Part shown: one piece after another, positions 1-8,196 of the stretch
Layout of the letters: every line of letters starts with the position of its first letter
How positions within the stretch are numbered: position 1 is the stretch's first letter
From: JBGQBN01 sp041494805
GTDB lineage: Bacteria; Acidobacteriota; Terriglobia; Terriglobales; Acidobacteriaceae
Length of the DNA stretch: 31,677 nucleotides
Direction of reading: 5' to 3'
Assembly: GCA_041494805.1 (NCBI GenBank)
Contig: JBGQBN010000050.1
Location: 1-31,677, forward strand
The notes under the pieces: model-generated
Seen by the model: the letters and a program-made list of their open reading frames with translations, nothing else
Told to the model about the DNA's origin: nothing
Databases searched by the model: none
Translations under genes and position numbers: made by a program

Positions 1-434
1 ATCTTCTGCATCGCGTCCTTGAAGACCAGCCGGTCTTCAGCCTTCTTGATGGCCGTGATGTTCGCCCCGATGAGCTGCACGTTGTACTTGTCGAGAATGC
101 CGCCATTAGAAAGCTCGACCGCAAGGTTCAGCGCTGTCTGGCCACCCACGGTGGGCAAAATGGCAAAACCCGTGGCAGGGGACAGCTCACGTTCGACCCG
201 GATGATCTCTTCCAGATACTCACGAGTGAGCGGCTCAATGTAAGTGCGGTCAGCCAGGTCCGGGTCGGTCATGATGGTGGCCGGGTTGGAGTTGGCCAGC
301 ACCACTTCAAAGCCCTCGGACTTGAGCGCCTTGCAGGCCTGCGTCCCGGAATAGTCGAACTCCGCCGATTGGCCAATGATGATGGGGCCGGAGCCGATGA
401 TCAGGATCTTCGAGATGTCAGTGCGTCGAGGCAT
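1..434 (-). CDS. carB: Carbamoyl-phosphate synthase large subunit, N-terminal part (cut by window edge)
   Basis: Large, ATP-using subunit of carbamoyl-phosphate synthase, which makes carbamoyl phosphate for pyrimidine and arginine synthesis. Only the first ~145 codons are inside the window. Reading the minus strand from the ATG at 434 gives MPRRTDISKILIIGSGPIII followed by GQAEFDYSGTQACKAL-like sequence and then TVGGQTALNLAVEL, which is the typical CarB N-terminal ATP-grasp/pre-ATP-grasp start. It lies just downstream of carA on the same strand with a 90-bp gap, so the two are probably co-transcribed as carAB. The gap is not plain: it holds two heptamer arrays in inverted orientation, one ending about 5 nt before this start codon, and no clear Shine-Dalgarno is visible. 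The family is about 1,070 residues, so the rest lies to the left. Confidence 0.95.
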   Translation of the reverse strand, partial: MPRRTDISKILIIGSGPIIIGQSAEFDYSGTQACKALKSEGFEVVLANSNPATIMTDPDLADRTYIEPLTREYLEEIIRVERELSPATGFAILPTVGGQTALNLAVELSNGGILDKYNVQLIGANITAIKKAEDRLVFKDAMQK

Positions 435-439
435 TTGAA

Positions 440-467
440 ACCAGTTGTCAGTGGCTAGTGGCCAGTT
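440..467. repeat. Heptamer array (4 units), carA-carB gap, left copy
   Basis: On the minus strand this is exactly four 7-nt units (AACTGGC, CACTAGC, CACTGAC, AACTGGT). It ends about 5 nt before the carB start codon. Positions 449-467 are an inverted copy of 512-530 with two mismatches. Confidence 0.8.
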
Positions 468-507
468 CGTTCCAGTTTGTTTTGCAGCGTCGACATTTCC
501 ATGCTTT

Positions 508-539
508 CACTAACTGGCCACTAATCACTGGCCACTGCC
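508..539. repeat. Heptamer array, carA-carB gap, right copy; contains the carA stop codon
   Basis: Units CACTAAC, (TGGC), CACTAAT, CACTGGC, CACTGCC, with one unit shortened to 4 nt. The carA TGA at 525-527 lies inside. 512-530 pairs with 449-467 across a 44-nt spacer. Confidence 0.8.
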
Positions 540-1664
540 CTTCCACTCCTCCATCATCTTCACAAAATCCTTGAACAGATAATGCGAGTCATGCGGCCCC
601 GGCGACGCCTCCGGGTGATACTGCACGCTGAACAGCGGCAGATTCCGGTGCCGCATCCCCTCCAGCGTGTTGTCGTTCAAATCCATGTGCGTCAGCTCAA
701 CTTCGCTCTGCGGCAGCGAATCCGGATCAACCGCGAAATTGTGGTTATGCGCTGTGATTTCGATTTTGCCCGTGTTCAACTGCTTCACCGGGTGGTTCCC
801 GCCATGGTGGCCGAACTTCAGCTTGAAGGTTTTCCCGCCCAGCGCAATCCCTGTCAGCTGATGTCCCAGACAGATTCCGAAGATGGGTTGCCGCCCCATC
901 AGCCGCCGGATGTTGTCCACCGCGTACGTACACGGCTCGGGATCGCCCGGCCCGTTCGAGAGAAACACACCGTCCGGTTTCAAAGCGAGCACATCTTCCG
1001 CCGGAGTCTGCGCCGGGACGACCGTCACTTTGCAGCCTTCTCCGCGCAGCTTCCGCAAGATGTTTTGCTTGATTCCGTAGTCGTAGGCCACCACGTGGAA
1101 GCGCGCTGGCTCGTCCTTCACGCCCACCACCGCAACCGGCTCGTGCGAGCGTTCACCCAATTCCCAGACGTACGGGTGCTTGGTGGTGACGACCTTCGCC
1201 AGATCCATCCCATCCATCTTTGGAATGGACCGCGCTTTGGCGATTAGCTTGTCGGCATCGGCTTCTAAAGTAGAGATCACGCCCCGCATCACCCCGTGGT
1301 CGCGCAGGTGGCGCACCAGCGCGCGGGTATCGATGTCTCCTAGCACCGAAATCTTGAACTGCTCCAGGTATTCCTCGGTGACCTGCTGTGAGCGCCAGTT
1401 GGAGCTGACCCGGGAAAACTCGCGCACGATCAGGCCCTCGATGTAAGGCCGTGTGGCTTCATTGTCTTCAGAGTTGGTGCCGTAGTTGCCGATTTCGGGA
1501 TTGGTAAAAACGACAATCTGTCCGGCGTAGGAGGGATCAGTAAAAATTTCCTGATAGCCAGTGATGGAAGTATTAAAAACTACTTCCCCGTAACATTCGC
1601 CTTTGGCACCGTAGCCTTTGCCTCGGAAGACTCGTCCGTCTTCGAGCGCAAGCGTAGCTTGCAT
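525..1664 (-). CDS. carA: Carbamoyl-phosphate synthase small (glutaminase) subunit
   Basis: Class I glutamine amidotransferase subunit of carbamoyl-phosphate synthase; it hydrolyses glutamine and channels ammonia to CarB. The 379-residue length is normal. The N-terminal CPSase domain starts MQATLALEDGRVFRGKGYG; the C-terminal GATase domain has the nucleophile in GICLGHQL (Cys265) and the catalytic His/Glu in QYHPEASPGPHD near residue 350. The ATG at 1664 has a GGAG Shine-Dalgarno just upstream and a TAGAAT -10-like box at 1697-1692. The last codons (GSGQ, then TGA at 527-525) are written by a heptamer repeat that runs on into the carB gap, so the C-terminus has probably been remodelled by the repeat. 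carB follows on the same strand. Confidence 0.97.
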   Translation of the reverse strand: MQATLALEDGRVFRGKGYGAKGECYGEVVFNTSITGYQEIFTDPSYAGQIVVFTNPEIGNYGTNSEDNEATRPYIEGLIVREFSRVSSNWRSQQVTEEYLEQFKISVLGDIDTRALVRHLRDHGVMRGVISTLEADADKLIAKARSIPKMDGMDLAKVVTTKHPYVWELGERSHEPVAVVGVKDEPARFHVVAYDYGIKQNILRKLRGEGCKVTVVPAQTPAEDVLALKPDGVFLSNGPGDPEPCTYAVDNIRRLMGRQPIFGICLGHQLTGIALGGKTFKLKFGHHGGNHPVKQLNTGKIEITAHNHNFAVDPDSLPQSEVELTHMDLNDNTLEGMRHRNLPLFSVQYHPEASPGPHDSHYLFKDFVKMMEEWKGSGQ

Positions 1665-1691
1665 TCCTGCTCCAGGGAGTGGATTTTAGAG

Positions 1692-1697
1692 ATTCTA
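1692..1697 (-). promoter_or_regulatory. Probable -10 element of carA
   Basis: TAGAAT on the minus strand, about 27 nt before the carA ATG, which would give a short leader containing the GGAG ribosome-binding site. The same hexamer precedes lepB and the genes at 20389 and 21844. No convincing -35 was identified. Confidence 0.45.
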
Positions 1698-1785
1698 ACA
1701 GGCGCGCTGAAATCGGCCAAGACGCAAATCTCAAATAGTGCAGATCGCAAATCCGAAACGCGGCGATTCTCCCACCGAGCGCCCG

Positions 1786-2349
1786 CTACGGCGCGACCCA
1801 GACCACGAAGCTCACCTTCTCGCCTCGGTCGTCCGCCGTGATCTCCCAGCAGCCCGACGCCGGGATGTCGACGCCCACAACAATGAACCAGTAATTCGGC
1901 GGCACACCGCCACCCGAGCAACACCTGCCTTCTGCCACAAAGGGTGGAGCGCCGGCATCCCGCCTTCTTCCCGTGATCCCGACGCGGCGCTTCTGGTCCT
2001 TCTTCCAGTCGAAATTAACGCTGTACAAGAACAGCTTATTGCCATAGCCGGATTCCGTGTGCAAACCATGCCAGACCCCATCCGCGCTCAGCAAGGCCCA
2101 CAGTTTCTCGCTCCCGAACCAGAATGAGCCCTTGCCGGGCTCGGTTTGGTAGGGTGTCGGCGGAACGAAAGGCGGCTCCGGTGGCTGCGTAACCGGGCAG
2201 GAGGAAGGAGGAGCTTGCGGAATTGAGCTATCCGAAGATTCGGTGGGCGACGCGGCGTTAGTGCGGCGCGCGCCTTCAACCTCAGTTCTGGGAGAAACGG
2301 TAAGTAGGATACAGAGCGCGAAGAATGCGGCTGATTGGGATAGCGGCAT
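1786..2349 (-). CDS. Small secreted protein of unknown function
   Basis: 187-residue protein with an N-terminal signal peptide (MPLSQSAAFFALCILLTVSP) followed by a Pro/Ser/Thr-rich stretch and a compact domain with motifs FWFGSEKLWALL, a central NYWFIVVGVDIPASGCWEITA and a closing VSFVVWV. From memory, small secreted proteins with a 'GCWEIT' core recur in Acidobacteriota; the function is unknown. The ATG at 2349 is preferred to an in-frame TTG at 2364 because a GGAGG Shine-Dalgarno sits 6 nt upstream and would lie inside the longer reading. It starts 36 bp after lepB on the same strand, so it is probably in a lepB transcript. Confidence 0.75.
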   Translation of the reverse strand: MPLSQSAAFFALCILLTVSPRTEVEGARRTNAASPTESSDSSIPQAPPSSCPVTQPPEPPFVPPTPYQTEPGKGSFWFGSEKLWALLSADGVWHGLHTESGYGNKLFLYSVNFDWKKDQKRRVGITGRRRDAGAPPFVAEGRCCSGGGVPPNYWFIVVGVDIPASGCWEITADDRGEKVSFVVWVAP

Positions 2350-2385
2350 CGGAAACCTCCTCAATGCCTTCGAACTGTCGAGTTG

Positions 2386-2970
2386 CTACTTTACCCTGCC
2401 CATCTTGTCCACCGGCCAATACCCAAACACCGCTTTGCCGTAAATATAATTCTGACTCACCGCGCCAAAATCACGGCTGTCGTTCGACATGCCACGATGA
2501 TCGCCGAGTAAAAAATAGCTGTCGGACGGGACCACCAACTCCTTGTACGAGCGCTGGTCGGCGTAGGCGCGGGGAACGTAATCCTCTTCCAGCGCCTGGC
2601 CGTTCACAAATACCCGTCCCGCTTCAATGCGAATATGGTCGCCGGCCAGCCCAATCACGCGCTTGATGAAGCTTTTCGAGGGATCGCGGGGATAACGGAA
2701 CACCACAATATCGCCGCGCTGGATGGGCTCCAGCCGATACACGAACTTGTTGACGAAGATTCGCTCCTGGTCGTCGAGTGAGGGCATCATGCTCGTGCCC
2801 TCCACCTTTACTGGCTGGTACAGAAAAATGATGATGAAAGCGGAAATGGCCAGCGAGATGACCAGGTCCCGCAGCCATACGGACAACACCGGCAGGGCAC
2901 GCGAACGAGAAAACACACTGCTCCGCGCTGCGGTCTCCGGGTTCGAGCCTGGCTTTATGCTTGGCTGCAT
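2386..2970 (-). CDS. lepB: Signal peptidase I
   Basis: Membrane-bound serine protease that removes signal peptides from exported proteins. 194 residues from the ATG at 2970: one transmembrane segment (about residues 36-51), then box B EGTSMMPS with catalytic Ser60, GDIVVFRYP, box D FIKRVIGLAGD with general base Lys103, and box E LLGDHRGMSNDSRDFG. The start at 2970 is chosen over the longer in-frame reading to 3042 because a GAGGG Shine-Dalgarno (2984-2980) and a TATAGAAT -10-like box (2994-2987) lie directly upstream. The downstream neighbour is the small secreted protein ending at 1786; divergent upstream is the PCYCGC protein. Confidence 0.96.
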   Translation of the reverse strand: MQPSIKPGSNPETAARSSVFSRSRALPVLSVWLRDLVISLAISAFIIIFLYQPVKVEGTSMMPSLDDQERIFVNKFVYRLEPIQRGDIVVFRYPRDPSKSFIKRVIGLAGDHIRIEAGRVFVNGQALEEDYVPRAYADQRSYKELVVPSDSYFLLGDHRGMSNDSRDFGAVSQNYIYGKAVFGYWPVDKMGRVK

Positions 2971-3081
2971 TTGCCTGTTCCCTCTGATTCTATACGGATC
3001 GAACCGCCGTGGTAAGGGTTGCCTCAAACCGCCTGGAATCACTAGGGTTACCCCAGGCTGCGGCGGGCACGGAATTCGGGT

Positions 3082-3087
3082 TACAAT
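3082..3087 (+). promoter_or_regulatory. Probable -10 element of the PCYCGC-protein gene
   Basis: TACAAT, 23 nt before the ATG at 3111, in the gap between divergent lepB and this gene. No clear -35 was seen. Confidence 0.4.
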
Positions 3088-3110
3088 AGGACAATTGAGG
3101 GCACTGACCG

Positions 3111-3566
3111 ATGCGTAACCGTGGTTTAACCCTGGTTTTTCTCTTTCTGATTACATTGACCATGTCCGCACAGTGGACCAGTTCGGAGCAGGAAGGAGGC
3201 GTGCCCGCTTACAATGCCGGTCCCCCGAGAAAAGGGACTAAGCTGCCTCCCATTCTGCATAAGGATCAGTTGTGGGCTGAGAATGCTCAATTCTCCTATC
3301 AGACTCGCGCCTATGAGCTGGCGGCCAAAATCCCGGTGGTGTTGCATCAGCAGCCTTGCTACTGCTACTGCGACCGCATGGGGCATAACAGCCTGCATAG
3401 CTGCTTCGAAAACGCCCACGGCACCCAGTGTGCCACTTGCTTGAAGGAGTTGTACTACTCCTACTCCATGCACCAGAAGGGGAAAACAGCGACGCAGATC
3501 CGCAAGGGGATCATTCAGGGCGAGTGGAAGCAGGTGAACCTGGAAACTGCCGCCTCCATCAACTAG
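3111..3566 (+). CDS. Secreted PCYCGC/CYCXC-motif protein
   Basis: 151 residues, N-terminal signal sequence (about 1-20), then a Cys-rich domain: QPCYCYC (Cys83, 85, 87), SCFENAHG (Cys98) and CATC (Cys107, 110), closing with GKTATQIRKGIIQGEW. This matches the PCYCGC (CYCXC) family, extracytoplasmic proteins thought to bind a metal or heme-type ligand; the exact function is not established. Some members use selenocysteine in the motif, but here all positions are ordinary Cys codons. It is divergent from lepB. The next gene downstream has its own promoter, so this is probably monocistronic. Confidence 0.8.
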   Translation: MRNRGLTLVFLFLITLTMSAQWTSSEQEGGVPAYNAGPPRKGTKLPPILHKDQLWAENAQFSYQTRAYELAAKIPVVLHQQPCYCYCDRMGHNSLHSCFENAHGTQCATCLKELYYSYSMHQKGKTATQIRKGIIQGEWKQVNLETAASIN

Positions 3567-3631
3567 CCTGGGAACCGGGAGACGTCTCAGCCGCCGTTTG
3601 CCTCTGGCCTGCAAACGCGTTTAGGGTCGGG

Positions 3632-3661
3632 TTGACGGGAGCCCAGCAAGCCGCGTATAAC
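3632..3661 (+). promoter_or_regulatory. Sigma-70-type promoter of the TPR-yvcK operon
   Basis: TTGACG (3632-3637), 18-nt spacer, TATAAC (3656-3661). This is the best -35/-10 pair seen in the window and lies about 80 nt before the ATG at 3744. Confidence 0.6.
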
Positions 3662-3743
3662 CTGCTCGCACCGGTCGCTGGAAGAATTTTTCCACAGCCG
3701 GAATCAGGCCGAGTTTGACTGACGGTCACAAAGGTGCGGCTGG

Positions 3744-4403
3744 ATGAAGAAAAAGCCATCAGCGAAGATTGGATTATCTTCCTCCAAGCCTAACAAAAAA
3801 GGAGTACTTACGAAGAGTACAGGAAGAGTTTTGCAGATGGCTCAGAAGACCACACTCAAGAAGTCCATGGCCGACGACCCTCGTTTTGCACAGGCTGTGC
3901 AAAACTATGAGGCTGGCCTGCGCGCCCTGCAGGAGCACAAGTTCGACAAGGCGAGATCGTTCCTGCAAAAGGTAATCGCCGGCGGCAGCAAAGGACTGGG
4001 CGACCGCGCCGCGATGCACTTGAATATTTGCAACCAGCACTTGGAGCGCGCTACTAACCAGTTCAAGAGCCCGGAAGAGCACTATGATTATTCCATCTCC
4101 CTGATGAACGTGGGCGACTACGTGAGCGCACGAGAGCATCTGGAGAAGCTGTCCAAGCAAGTCCCGAAGGCCGACTATGTCGCCTACGGCCTGGCCGCCT
4201 TGGATTGCCTGACTGGGCACGTGGAAGACTCGCTGCGGCATCTGGACGAGGCCATCCGCCTGAATCCCGCGCTTCGTTTCCAGGCCCGTAACGACTCTGA
4301 TTTCCAGAATCTGGTCGAGGATCCCCGCTTCACCGAACTGCTGTATCCCGACCCCGGAGCTGAGTTAGCCTCGGCTACATTGGACCCTGACGAGGATCGC
4401 TAG
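3744..4403 (+). CDS. TPR-repeat protein
   Basis: 219 residues. Lys-rich N-terminus, then tandem TPR-like helical hairpins: a unit at about 50-85 (AVQNYEAGLRALQEHKFDKA), another at about 112-145 (YDYSISLMNVGDYVSAREHL) and a last one near 150-185 that ends in the LNPALRFQARNDSDFQNLVEDPRF signature typical of a terminal TPR group. It probably acts as a protein-interaction scaffold; the partner is unknown. The ATG at 3744 has AAGGTG 7 nt upstream; an internal ATG at 3837 also has a good AGGAAGAG, so a 188-residue form is possible. It ends 9 bp before yvcK and is very likely co-transcribed with it. Confidence 0.8.
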   Translation: MKKKPSAKIGLSSSKPNKKGVLTKSTGRVLQMAQKTTLKKSMADDPRFAQAVQNYEAGLRALQEHKFDKARSFLQKVIAGGSKGLGDRAAMHLNICNQHLERATNQFKSPEEHYDYSISLMNVGDYVSAREHLEKLSKQVPKADYVAYGLAALDCLTGHVEDSLRHLDEAIRLNPALRFQARNDSDFQNLVEDPRFTELLYPDPGAELASATLDPDEDR

Positions 4404-4412
4404 GCAGTGCCC

Positions 4413-5507
4413 ATGGCGGATCCTAAGCCACGCCCGGAGGCTTCGCCCCGGGGAAAGCCTGCTCCCGGCAGCGCCTTGCGGGTAGTCGCCATCGGCGGCG
4501 GTACCGGCCTCTCCACCGTACTGAGGGGTTTGAAACACTACGTCGCCACGGCAGAACATTCCCTCGCTAAAACCAACGAACCCGTCATCAGTGAACTTTG
4601 CGCGGTAGTGACGGTCAGTGACGACGGAGGCTCCAGCGGCCGCCTGCGCAAGGAGCTGAACATGCTCCCGCCGGGCGATATCCGCAACTGCATCGTCGCC
4701 CTCTCGGAAGATGAGGCCCTGCTCTCGCGCCTGTTCCAGCACCGCTTCGTGAAAGGCTCGGGACTGGAGGGCCATAGCTTCGGCAATCTGTTTCTCGCGG
4801 CGTTGACCTCGATCACTAGCGATTTCAGCGAGGCCGTCCGCCTGTCGTCTGAAATTCTGCTAACCCGCGGGCACATCTATCCGGCCACGACTGCCAACAT
4901 TGAACTAGAGGCGCTGATGGAGGATGGCACACGCGTGCTGGGAGAGACGAAGATCACCGCCAGCCAAGGCCGCATCCAGGAGCTGTTCCTGGTTCCGCCG
5001 GACGTCGAGCCTTTGCCCCAGACCCTGGAGGCGATTGCCCGCGCGGACTTGATCACCATCGGCCCCGGCTCGCTCTTTACCAGCCTTATCCCTAATCTGC
5101 TGGTACGCGGAATTGCCCAGGCGATTGTCAATTCCGCTGCCGTGAAGGTATACGTTTGCAATCTGATGACCCAGGCTAATGAGAGCCTGGATCTGACCGC
5201 TGCCGATCATATTCGGGCTCTGAACCGCCACGCCCAAGCGCAGCGCATCTTCGATTACGCCCTGATCAATCGCACCGCGGTATCCACGGAATTGAAGGCC
5301 AAGTATGCGCTCGAAGGTGCCAGCCAGATTGCCGCGGACCTGGAAGCTGTTGAAGAACTGGGGGTATGCCCGGTGCTGGGCGATTATCTGGCGGAAGGCG
5401 GAGTGGCTCGCCATGCCACCGATAAGGTTGCCAGTGATCTGCTGCAGTTGGCCGTGCAAACCGAAACCCGGCAAAAGAAGTCAGAAACCACCGACTCTCA
5501 CTCCTAA
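4413..5507 (+). CDS. yvcK: YvcK/CofD-like UDP-sugar-binding protein (gluconeogenesis factor)
   Basis: Member of the YvcK family, which binds UDP-GlcNAc-type nucleotides and is needed for growth on gluconeogenic carbon sources and for cell-envelope homeostasis in Firmicutes and Actinobacteria. About 364 residues with the Rossmann-like signatures VVAIGGGTGLSTVLRGLK, SDDGGSSGRLRKEL, PPGDIRNCIVAL, GHSFGNLFLAAL and GPGSLFTSLIPNLLV. The ATG at 4413 is taken; a GTG at 4407 adds two residues. It sits 9 bp after the TPR gene and 57 bp before glmU, which makes UDP-GlcNAc, so product and sensor genes are adjacent. This adjacency supports a cell-wall/UDP-GlcNAc link (inference). Confidence 0.92.
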   Translation: MADPKPRPEASPRGKPAPGSALRVVAIGGGTGLSTVLRGLKHYVATAEHSLAKTNEPVISELCAVVTVSDDGGSSGRLRKELNMLPPGDIRNCIVALSEDEALLSRLFQHRFVKGSGLEGHSFGNLFLAALTSITSDFSEAVRLSSEILLTRGHIYPATTANIELEALMEDGTRVLGETKITASQGRIQELFLVPPDVEPLPQTLEAIARADLITIGPGSLFTSLIPNLLVRGIAQAIVNSAAVKVYVCNLMTQANESLDLTAADHIRALNRHAQAQRIFDYALINRTAVSTELKAKYALEGASQIAADLEAVEELGVCPVLGDYLAEGGVARHATDKVASDLLQLAVQTETRQKKSETTDSHS

Positions 5508-5550
5508 CCCTCTTACTCATAACCAAGCGACGGCGGGACTACGCTCGCGG

Positions 5551-5556
5551 TATATT
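5551..5556 (+). promoter_or_regulatory. -10-like element 8 nt before the glmU start (possible leaderless start)
   Basis: TATATT ends 8 nt before the ATG at 5565 and there is no Shine-Dalgarno between them. If used, transcription would begin at or next to the start codon. Confidence 0.35.
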
Positions 5557-5564
5557 TGAAGCGA

Positions 5565-7004
5565 ATGCCAAGAACCACCAAGAGCAGTTTGCATCGCGCC
5601 CCGCGGATTGCCGTCGTCATCATGGCGGCGGGCAAGGGCACGCGGCTGAAATCGAAGCACCCCAAAGTGCTGCACGAAGTCGGGGGTAAGCCGCTCCTCG
5701 CCCACGTGATCGCCGCGGCCACCAAGGTTGTCGCGGCGAAGGATGTGTACGCCATCATCGGCCATGAAGCCGACCAGGTGCGCCAGGCTGTGGCTCATGC
5801 CGGGATCAACTTCGTGCTGCAGGAGGAGCAGCGCGGCACCGGGCACGCGTTGATGGTCGCGCGCGAGGCCCTGACGCCCTACGATCAGGTCATCGTGCTA
5901 TCCGGAGATGCTCCCCTCATCACTCCTCACACCATCGAGCGATTGCGTGACTTCCACGTCTCGAGAAAAGCTGCCATGACTCTTCTGACCGCTCAACTGG
6001 CGAACCCCACCGGCTATGGAAGAGTCATCCGCAAGAGCCCCAAGAGCGGCGATGTGCGGGCGATCGTGGAACAGAAGGCACTCTCTCCGGCACAGCAGAA
6101 AATACGCGAGATCAACGCCGGCTTTTACGCCTTCGCGGTTGAACCGTTACTCCGCTATATTGATAAGCTCAGCACCAACAATCCACACCACGAGTTCTAT
6201 CTCACCGATATGGCCGCCATCCTGGGAAAGGCCAGGGAACGCGTAGTCGCGCTGGAAGCCGATGATCCCTACGAGGTCCTGGGCGGCAACACTCGTGCGG
6301 AACTGGTGGATATCGACCAGCGCATGCGCATGGCCAAGTGCCAGCAACTCATGGCCGACGGCGCCACCATCTTCTATCCCCAAACCTGCGTGATCGACAG
6401 CGACGTGCAGATCGGCGCCGATACTGTCATCGAGCCCTTCGTGCAGATTCTGGGCAACACGCAGATTGGTAGCGATTGCCGCATTCGCTCCTACAGCGTC
6501 ATCCGCAACTCCGAAATCGCAGACGGCGTGCTCCTGCTCCCGGGTTGCATATTGGACGACTCCAAGATCGCGGCCCGCGCCATCGTCGGCCCCTATTCAC
6601 GCCTCCGTCCCGGCAGCGAGATCGGCGAGGGCGCGCACGTGGGAAATTTTGTCGAGACCAAGAACATCCGCCTCGGAAAGGGATCCAAAGCCAACCACCT
6701 GACCTACCTGGGAGACGCCGAGATTGGCGAAGGCGTAAACATCGGCGCCGGCACCATCACTTGCAATTACGACGGGGTGAACAAATACAAAACCATTATT
6801 GAAGACGGCGTGTTCATCGGCAGCGATACCGCTCTGGTAGCGCCGGTGAAGGTGGGTAAGGGAGCCTACGTCGGCGCGGGGACGTGCGTCACCGAAGATG
6901 TTCCTGCAGATTCTCTGGCCGTGGGCCGCGCCCGCCAGATCGTGAAAGAAGGTTGGGCGAAGCAGAGGCGGGCCACGCTGTCAGCAGGCAAAACAAAATC
7001 CTGA
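5565..7004 (+). CDS. glmU: Bifunctional UDP-GlcNAc pyrophosphorylase / glucosamine-1-phosphate acetyltransferase
   Basis: Makes UDP-N-acetylglucosamine for peptidoglycan and lipopolysaccharide in two steps: acetylation of glucosamine-1-P, then uridylylation. 479 residues. The N-terminal nucleotidyltransferase domain has VVIMAAGKGTRLKSKHPKVL and NAGFYAF; from about residue 260 there is a left-handed beta-helix of hexapeptide repeats with the acetyltransferase motif KANHLTYLGDAEIG (catalytic His) and GAGTITCNYDG. The ATG at 5565 is preferred to a TTG at 5556 that would lie inside the -10-like box. It follows yvcK on the same strand with a 57-bp gap. Confidence 0.96.
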   Translation: MPRTTKSSLHRAPRIAVVIMAAGKGTRLKSKHPKVLHEVGGKPLLAHVIAAATKVVAAKDVYAIIGHEADQVRQAVAHAGINFVLQEEQRGTGHALMVAREALTPYDQVIVLSGDAPLITPHTIERLRDFHVSRKAAMTLLTAQLANPTGYGRVIRKSPKSGDVRAIVEQKALSPAQQKIREINAGFYAFAVEPLLRYIDKLSTNNPHHEFYLTDMAAILGKARERVVALEADDPYEVLGGNTRAELVDIDQRMRMAKCQQLMADGATIFYPQTCVIDSDVQIGADTVIEPFVQILGNTQIGSDCRIRSYSVIRNSEIADGVLLLPGCILDDSKIAARAIVGPYSRLRPGSEIGEGAHVGNFVETKNIRLGKGSKANHLTYLGDAEIGEGVNIGAGTITCNYDGVNKYKTIIEDGVFIGSDTALVAPVKVGKGAYVGAGTCVTEDVPADSLAVGRARQIVKEGWAKQRRATLSAGKTKS

Positions 7005-7051
7005 CAATGCGGATATGAGGTCCTCGGTGCCCTGTGTCTCAGTGGGCAGAC

Positions 7052-7987
7052 CTACTTCGATACCGCCGCGAACAAGTCCGAATGCAGCAACGACTGGAAC
7101 TGCTTGTCGTCAGCCCGGAAGTGCATCTGCAAATTGGAACTGTCCGAGTTTACCGTCATGTTTTCCAGCGCCATCTTTTCCACGGGCGAGGCGGTCATCT
7201 TCTTGTAAAGTACGCCTGCCTTCACCAGGGATGAAAGCGTGGTTGCAGTCATCGAATCCGAGGTAACCACGTCCAGGTCGAAGTTCACTCCGTTGGAGAA
7301 GTTCATGGTGTAGCGCGAACCCAGGATCCGCTTCTTGACCGTCTCGAAGTCGGCCAGCTTGGAGGCATCGCCGAGCGCCGACCGCATCATATTCTGTGTT
7401 CCCTGCTGGTCAAGCACACTCCACACCGTTCCCGAGTCCACCGAGCTGATCATGTCCACGATCTGGCTGTTGGAGTCGAGAGTGGTGGTGTAGCCATCGC
7501 GGGCATCCAACGCACCCTTCAGGGCGCTGCTGTCGCCGAACAGCAGAGTGCCTTCGTCCAGAAAACTCATCTGCATACCGCCGGACATCGGATAGATTTC
7601 GGCAGTGTGGTACTTTACCGGCTTCACCTTCTGCAGGCGCATCTTCTTGAGGACTGCCTTGGTCGCGAAAGAACCCTGCGCCAGGCCCACCACACGTATC
7701 CCCTGCTTGGCACTGCGGTAGGACGCAAAAGTCAGCTGTTCCACGTCTTTGTCAGGACTGATACCCACAGCTTTCAGGGCTTCCTCGAACTGCTTCAGGC
7801 TTTCGGGCAAGACCTGCCGTTTCAGCGCCTGCGCCGTATCGGAGTTCCGTAGCGCGCGGTAGTCCACCGAAATAATCTGCTGCACGTCGGACGGAATGGC
7901 GGCCCGCGCCGAGCTACCCATCGGCGTGGCCCAAGACGCGGCACTCAACAACACGAAAAGACAAATACTGACCTTCACACTCTTCAT
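7052..7987 (-). CDS. Secreted protein of unknown function
   Basis: 311 residues with a clear signal peptide (MKSVKVSICLFVLLSAASWA, cleavage probably near residue 29, ARA-AIPSDV). The mature part starts IPSDVQQIISVDYRALRNSD, a pattern resembling secreted proteins that measure or describe 'substrate-like' beta-rich domains; I do not recognise a named family. No Cys and no catalytic motif stands out; it may be a periplasmic binding or structural protein. ATG at 7987 has an AGAGGC ribosome-binding site 6 nt upstream. It converges on glmU (47-bp gap) and is followed upstream by a ~200-bp gap before the FTCD gene, so it is probably monocistronic. Confidence 0.7.
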   Translation of the reverse strand: MKSVKVSICLFVLLSAASWATPMGSSARAAIPSDVQQIISVDYRALRNSDTAQALKRQVLPESLKQFEEALKAVGISPDKDVEQLTFASYRSAKQGIRVVGLAQGSFATKAVLKKMRLQKVKPVKYHTAEIYPMSGGMQMSFLDEGTLLFGDSSALKGALDARDGYTTTLDSNSQIVDMISSVDSGTVWSVLDQQGTQNMMRSALGDASKLADFETVKKRILGSRYTMNFSNGVNFDLDVVTSDSMTATTLSSLVKAGVLYKKMTASPVEKMALENMTVNSDSSNLQMHFRADDKQFQSLLHSDLFAAVSK

Positions 7988-8168
7988 GACAATGCCTCTG
8001 GTGATATGCCTGCTTAGATGCAGACCAGGATTCCCTGGCAGCCCGACCCGACTTTAATTGTATGCCAATCCTTCCGCCCCGGGACGAAACCAAAGTACAT
8101 AGCAGAACCCATTTCTTAAACAGCATTGGCTGGGGTTATCGGACAAACACCGGTCTGGCCATTGATCA

Positions 8169-8196
8169 TTGTCCGGCAGTCAAGGTCCGGCAGTCA
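8169..8196. repeat. Heptamer array (2 x 14 nt) starting at the FTCD stop codon
   Basis: On the minus strand the unit pair TGACTGC/CGGACCT is followed by TGACTGC/CGGACAA, exactly 28 nt. The first TGA is the stop codon of the formiminotransferase gene (8194-8196). Confidence 0.7.
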
